Shown here: positions 6,601 to 10,737 of the stretch, piece by piece
How the letters are laid out: every line of letters starts with the position of its first letter
Position numbering within the stretch: the stretch's first letter is position 1
Source of the DNA: Euperipatoides rowelli
Taxonomy: Eukaryota > Onychophora > Udeonychophora > Euonychophora > Peripatopsidae
NCBI GenBank assembly: GCA_003024985.2
Contig: PXIH01S0019884.1
Reading direction: 5' to 3' (one strand)
Length of the DNA: 10,737 bases
Program-made: the position numbers and the translations under genes
The notes under the pieces: generated by a model
The model's database searches: none
What the model saw: only the letters and a program-made list of their open reading frames with translations
Told to the model about the DNA's origin: nothing

Positions 6601-7220
6601 CTTAAAATTGACTTCAATCCCAAGAATTATCTCAAAATTTTATGGATTTTATATTGATGCTAAGAAAGTAACTTTTTTCTCTGTTCTTTTTTTTTTCTTC
6701 TTCAAAACTTTATACGGCAACACTTTTGTTAACTATTTTTCTAAACAATAATGTAATGAAGTTATGAATAGCGTCTGGATCCCAGATATGCATTTTCATC
6801 CAGCCCCAAAACTACCGAGATTTTATCTTTTGTCTACGTCAAATTGACGTCAGTTTACCGATTTTAACTTGCAAATTTTTATATGCTTCAGTTTAAATTT
6901 TCCAAATTGATTAATTAAATATTTTTAGGTAAATCTAAACATAAATCAATTAAAAAAAAAATCATTGATAAACCACTTTAATACTTTCACAGCGTTTAAT
7001 TGCTTTGGTATTTCAGTATCCATTTAGGATTGCACATTCAACAGATTCTCTACTATAATCGCCTCCAAGCTAGGCTTTCTTCACTTATTGCGATCAAATG
7101 AAACAAAAGTAAATATAAATTATTTTAATTCTAAATTATTGTTTCCTGTAATGTTGATAAGACAAAAGATACTACTAAAACAAAATCTGGTTCACTTCTT
7201 TTTTTTGTAAGTTTTTAATA
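6601..7220. other. Gene-free stretch with a 19-bp sequence shared with the 3' foldback area
   Basis: This is mostly A+T-rich with pyrimidine runs (6675-6705). TAGCGTCTGGATCCCAGAT (6769-6787) matches the reverse complement of 10450-10468 at 17 of 19 positions. It also holds TGACGTCA (6845-6852), a CRE-like palindrome that probably means nothing without a promoter. Confidence 0.4.
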
Positions 7221-7696
7221 CAGTAAAACCTGTCTGAAACCCCTGCTATTAGTGACCACCTGTCTTTAAAGACCACAATTTCTTTGCACCAATCAATTTT
7301 TCACACAAATGACATCTTATTAAAAACCACCTCTCTAATGTGAAAAGTGGCCTTACTTTTAAATTTCCAAGCATTGAATTCAGCCTTTTTTTGTAAGACC
7401 AAGAGATGTAGAAAATGTGTTTTTTTTTAATTCGCATACAACATTAATAAAAAAAAAAAACAAATTAAACAAATATGTAAATGCCTTAAAATATAACATT
7501 GTACTGCATTTTAATACAATATTGGACTTTTTGAGAGAGCACTGTTTATTGAAAAAAGGGGAAAGTTTATTTTAGAGATCGCCTCCTTTGAAAGACCATT
7601 ATTTAATAGCAGAAGGTGTGGTCCCTCAAGACAAGTTTTCTTTTGAGAGACCACCTGTTTTGAAAGACCGCTATTTCCTCGAGATAGGTTTTATTG
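7221..7696. mobile_element. pogo/Tigger-like MITE, TA-flanked
   Basis: The left end reads CAGTAAAACCTGTCT (7221-7235). The right end, as reverse complement, reads CAATAAAACCTATCT (7696-7682), a 13/15 match. Each is flanked by TA (7219-7220 and 7697-7698), the target duplication of Tc1/mariner/pogo elements; CAGT-AAACCT ends are common in the pogo/Tigger branch. Inside are repeated direct units: GACCACCTGTCTTTAAAGAC (7254-7273) and GACCACCTGTTTTGAAAGAC (7649-7668), with a more diverged copy at 7577-7597 and a partial one at about 7325. There is no transposase frame, so it is a 476-bp non-autonomous element. Confidence 0.75.
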
Positions 7697-7698
7697 TA

Positions 7699-8525
7699 AA
7701 ATGAAAAAACAAAAACAAAACTAAGGTCTATTAAGGGTTAAGTACTAAAAAAAAAATAAGGCTCTCATTTACTCAGTTATTAAAAAAGTACTTTAGACAT
7801 CATATTTGTTTACTATTTTCAAATGATTAATAAATCTTTAGTCCAAGGTGCAAACAGCTAAACATTTTTATCAATTTAATGTTGTAGGAAGAAATTGATG
7901 ACCTGTGTAATAAAAATGAATTTAGTTTGTGACATCACCCTATCATGTATTGGCAAGGAATGGTAAAAAAAAAATAACGAATAAAAAAAAAATGACAAGC
8001 ATAATCTTATCACGTTAAAATTATTTAGAAGTTTGCAGAATATACTGCGCAAATAAAAAATTAAAAAAAAAAAGAAAATCTGTCAGTTTATTCAAGCATT
8101 AATAATTTTAAATGAATTATTTATCAACAATTTTAAAAGTGAATGATGGGTCACCAGACATTGATAAATTCAATTTTAAGAGATGAGTTGTTGTTTTTTA
8201 TCTCCTTTATGTATAGGCCTATTATTTTTCACTCGTTTAAATAAAGTTTTAATTAAATATTTGATTTTTTTTTAAATAAAAAATGAAAATAAAGAGCAAG
8301 ATAGACGGATTTTTATTTTAAGAAGTTATTTATTTAGTTTAATATTATTCTTAGCAAATACATAAATATGATATAGACTATTTTGGTATTTTATATGAAC
8401 TATTTTGACCAATCAAATCTGTTAATACAATATCCTTTTCCAATGACAAATTTAGTTTAAACAACATATATTTCAATGCTATTTATATAATATTATCAGC
8501 ATGCTGTTGGATGGTGGTAGAGAAT
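7699..8525. other. Gene-free A+T-rich DNA
   Basis: Only A+T-rich sequence with many A-runs is seen (about 7748-7756, 7966-7974, 7984-7992, 8062-8071). No coding, RNA or transposon-end signal was found. Confidence 0.6.
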
Positions 8526-9990
8526 TTGTCTGTCTGTGTGTGTGTGTGCAATGTAGGTGTGTGTATGCATTTATGTTAGGGTCAGTAGGTATGTGTGCTT
8601 CTGCAATTGCATGTGTCTGTGTGTCATGTATTTCTATATGGGTCTGTGTGTCTATATGAGAGTCTGTATATTTGCCTAAATGGTGACTTTCAAGGTGTTT
8701 ATCTGTCGAGGTGTTTGTCTTGCAGGTGTGTGTGTGTGTGTGTGTGTCTGTCAAGGTGTGTGTTTGTGTGTCAGTCAAGGTGTCTGTGTGTCTGCTCAGG
8801 TGTGTGTTTGTTCAATTTGTGTCTGTTCTGGTGTGTCTATATTCAGGTATCTGTGTGTCTGTTCTGTTGTATGGCTGTTTAGTTTGTGTGTGGCTGTACA
8901 GGTGTGTGTATGTCTGTCTAGGGTGTGACTGTCCAGGTAATATGTCGGTCCAGGTATGTAAGTTAAGGTGTGTATCTGTCCAGGTATGCATCTGTCCAGG
9001 TGTCCATATGTCAAAATGTGTGTCTGTCACTCTGTTTAGACATGCATCTGTCACTCTTGTCTGTCTAGGAGTGCATGTGTCTATCAGGGAGTTTGTCTGT
9101 CGGAGGGGATGTCTGTCAGGGATTGTGTCTGTCGAGGATTGTGTATGTTTGGGGGTGTGTCGGTTGGGGATTGTGTCTGCTGGGAGTGTGCCTGTTGGGG
9201 AGTGTGCCTGTTGGGGAGTGTGTCTGTCAGGGAGTGTGCCTACCGGGGAGTTTTTCTTTTGGGGAGTGTGTCTGTTGGTGAGTTTTTCTTTTGGGGAGTG
9301 TGTCTATCAGGGAGATGTTTTTTGGGGAGTGAGCTGTCAGGGAGTGAGTCTGTCAGGAATAAGTCTGTCAGGAGTGAGTTTGTCAGGAGTGAGTCTGTTA
9401 GATAAAGAGTCTGTCAGGGAGTGAGTCAGTAAGGGAGTGAATCTGCCAGAGAGTGAGTCTGCCAGGCAGTGGATCTGTCAGGGAATGTATCTGTCAGGGT
9501 GTGTGTCTGTAGGGGAGTGTGTCACTTGGAATTGTGTCTGTTGGGGAAAGTGTCTGTCAGGGAGAGTGTCTGTCAGAGCATGTGTCTGCTTGTCTATGTG
9601 TGTTTCTCACTGTGATTGTCTAGGTTGATATCTAAGTGTGTATCTGTTTAAGTGCACGTCTATCTAGTTGTGTGTTTGTATAAGTGTGTGTCTATATAGG
9701 TGTATATGTCTGTATAGGTGTGTCTATCCAGGTGAGAGTATGTCTAAGTTTTGTTGTCTAAGAGTGTCTGTTAGGTGTTTATCTATGGGTCTGTCTATAA
9801 GTGTATTTATCTATGTGGGTATGTATGACTATGTATTTATGTGCAATTGTGCATGCATGTTTATGTATGTCTATGTGTGTGTGTGTGTTTCTATGTGTAT
9901 GTCATTTATGCCTGTGTGTTTATGCATGTGTGTGTGTGAGCATCTATGTGTGTGTGTCCATGTTTGGTTGTGGGCATTTCTGTGTTTATA
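8526..9990 (+). repeat. G/T-rich minisatellite, 16-bp core period
   Basis: About 1.46 kb of the plus strand is almost all G and T with sparse C and A; the minus strand is correspondingly C/A-rich. In the core (about 9100-9600) the unit is plainly 16 bp, consensus CAGGGAGTGTGTCTGT, with a TGGGGAG variant. The left part (8700-9060) has looser units of type CCAGGTGTGTGTCTGT. The outer flanks (8526-8700 and 9600-9990) decay into TGTGTCTATGTGTG-like sequence. The pattern suggests expansion from a (TG)n/(TCTG)n seed with the youngest copies in the centre. Because 16 is not divisible by 3 and units lack frequent stops, several overlapping frames stay open (longest 8711-9424). They encode only C/V/S/G-rich low-complexity repeats and are not genes. 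Confidence 0.9.
8726..8747 (+). repeat. (GT)11 microsatellite within the minisatellite
   Basis: This is a pure alternating GT run of 22 bp, the longest perfect dinucleotide tract here and the likely site of length polymorphism or Z-DNA formation. Confidence 0.9.
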
Positions 9991-10071
9991 NCATAAAAAA
10001 GGAGCAGTAACAACTTGTGACACAGGTGGAGCAGTGACAAAATAGCAGATTGTGATTTCAAACCCATCCCT

Positions 10072-10446
10072 ACAGCTCAGATCCTCCCAAATAATAAAGC
10101 TTGTTTACGTGATTTCAGTCAGGATTTGATATGAGCTGACAAAAATGAATAATATAGTGAAAATACACATAATTATCAAATATATCAATAATCAATATTC
10201 TAATATAAAAACTTAAAATCTAGCCTGATAGTTAAACACGTAATAGTAAAATTTCTGAATTAAATCACGTGGTTGACTATCAGGTTAGATTTTATGTTTT
10301 TATATTAGAATATTTAATTCTTATGTCAGAAAATTTGATAATTATGTGTATTTTCACTATATTATTAATATTTGCTAGCTCATATCATCAAATTCTGACT
10401 AAAACCGTGTGAACAATCTTTTCTTTATTGAGAGGATCTGAGCTGT
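10072..10446. mobile_element. 375-bp foldback element
   Basis: The left arm (10072-10241) and right arm (10267-10446) are reverse complements along their whole length, roughly 80 % alike with small indels, around a 25-nt loop. Matching blocks from the outside in are ACAGCTCAGATCCTC, GATTTGAT/ATGAGCT, AATATAGTGAAAATACACAT with AATTATCAAAT, ATTCTAATATAAAAAC, and CTGATAGT with ACACGT. There is no coding capacity. No target duplication is evident at either edge, so I cannot place it in a superfamily. It could be a MITE that arose from an inverted duplication. Confidence 0.85.
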
Positions 10447-10449
10447 GAA

Positions 10450-10468
10450 ATCCGAGATCCAGACGCTA
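10450..10468 (-). repeat. 19-bp sequence shared with 6769-6787
   Basis: This is the reverse complement of TAGCGTCTGGATC(C/T)C(A/G)GAT at 6769-6787 (17/19). It lies in the gap between the two foldback elements, so a third dispersed repeat family may be involved. Similarity does not extend beyond these bases on either side. Confidence 0.45.
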
Positions 10469-10472
10469 GTAT

Positions 10473-10616
10473 CCCACTGCATATTAGTGGAAGGATATTA
10501 GATCTGGTGAGTAAACTACACCAGATCGTATGCTAAAAGGTGATTTATGGTTTTTAGCATGCAATTACTGTTGTGTTTTTTACCAGATCTAATATTCATC
10601 CGCAAATATTGATGGG
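10473..10616. mobile_element. Second, shorter foldback element (~144 bp)
   Basis: The best paired segment is 10489-10508 with 10582-10601 (18/20, containing ATATTAGATCTGGT). An inner pair, TATGCTAAAA (10529-10538) with TTTTTAGCATG (10551-10561), closes the central loop. The outer flanks CCCACTGCATATT and, as reverse complement, CCCATCAATATT also match loosely. The left arm can instead fold on itself, GATCTGGTG (10501-10509) with CACCAGATC (10519-10527), so two alternative hairpins compete. There is no coding capacity and no clear target duplication. Confidence 0.65.
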
Positions 10617-10737
10617 TAGATAACAGAATCTGACTGAAATAAGTCCTCTAGGACATTTTTTAAATTTTTACTACATATTTAAAGGTCAAATGTAACGGAT
10701 TTTTTTAATTTTTTTTTATTATTGATTTTTAAAGATT

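Noticed and set aside
6845-6852. CRE site TGACGTCA
   Set aside because: A single 8-bp match with no promoter or gene nearby.
8479-9054. Minus-strand open frames rich in T, H, D and Q
   Set aside because: These are the antisense reading of the same minisatellite (CACACA and GACA runs), with no protein-like composition.
8711-9424. 237-codon plus-strand open frame and several overlapping frames in 8595-10045
   Set aside because: All are translations of the minisatellite. A 16-bp unit cycles through all three frames and seldom makes a stop, and the peptides are repeats of a few residues (C, V, S, G, L).
8526-9990. CRISPR-like array
   Set aside because: Units are contiguous with no unique spacers, and the context is eukaryotic.
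1-10737. A novel multi-gene system
   Set aside because: There is no cluster of genes here. Everything well supported is a repeat, a transposon relic or one or two exons of a single unknown gene.

Overview
The window looks like a non-coding, repeat-laden piece of a eukaryotic, probably animal, nuclear genome. It is very A+T-rich (roughly 70 % by eye) and full of homopolymer A/T runs. It has no densely packed ORFs and no Shine-Dalgarno-led genes. It carries remnants of a CR1/L2-type LINE, short inverted-repeat DNA transposons of piggyBac, pogo/Tigger and hAT type, and a 1.5-kb G/T-rich minisatellite. Isolated single n bases occur at 443, 1791, 4891, 6599 and 9991. That mix fits a marine invertebrate such as an echinoderm, hemichordate or mollusc, but nothing here fixes the species.

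Layout. 1-400: a LINE reverse-transcriptase C-terminal fragment (+), preceded by a strong hairpin. 485-941: on the minus strand, one convincing protein-coding exon (806-941) with good splice sites and a possible short terminal exon (485-528) with an AATAAA downstream. This is the only place I would look for a host gene. 1140-1262: a tRNA-like SINE candidate. 1407-1614: two short inverted-repeat modules. About 1690-1949: the decayed C-terminal end of a LINE reverse transcriptase (+). 2240-2970: small direct duplications. 4349-4497: a textbook TTAA-flanked palindromic MITE. 5583-5670: a C-rich tract that can form a G-quadruplex on the minus strand. 6195-6600: a duplicated repeat unit interrupted by a hAT-type terminus. 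7221-7696: a TA-flanked pogo/Tigger-like MITE. 8526-9990: a minisatellite with a clear 16-bp period in its core. 10072-10446 and 10473-10616: two neighbouring foldback elements.

No operon-like organisation or multi-gene system is visible. The repeats are nested and adjacent rather than functionally linked. The long + strand ORFs of 8.6-10.0 kb are artefacts of the minisatellite. The window does not show a new defence, metabolic or mobile system. The points most worth checking are the unidentified exon, the paired foldbacks, and the inverted-repeat elements that appear uncatalogued.
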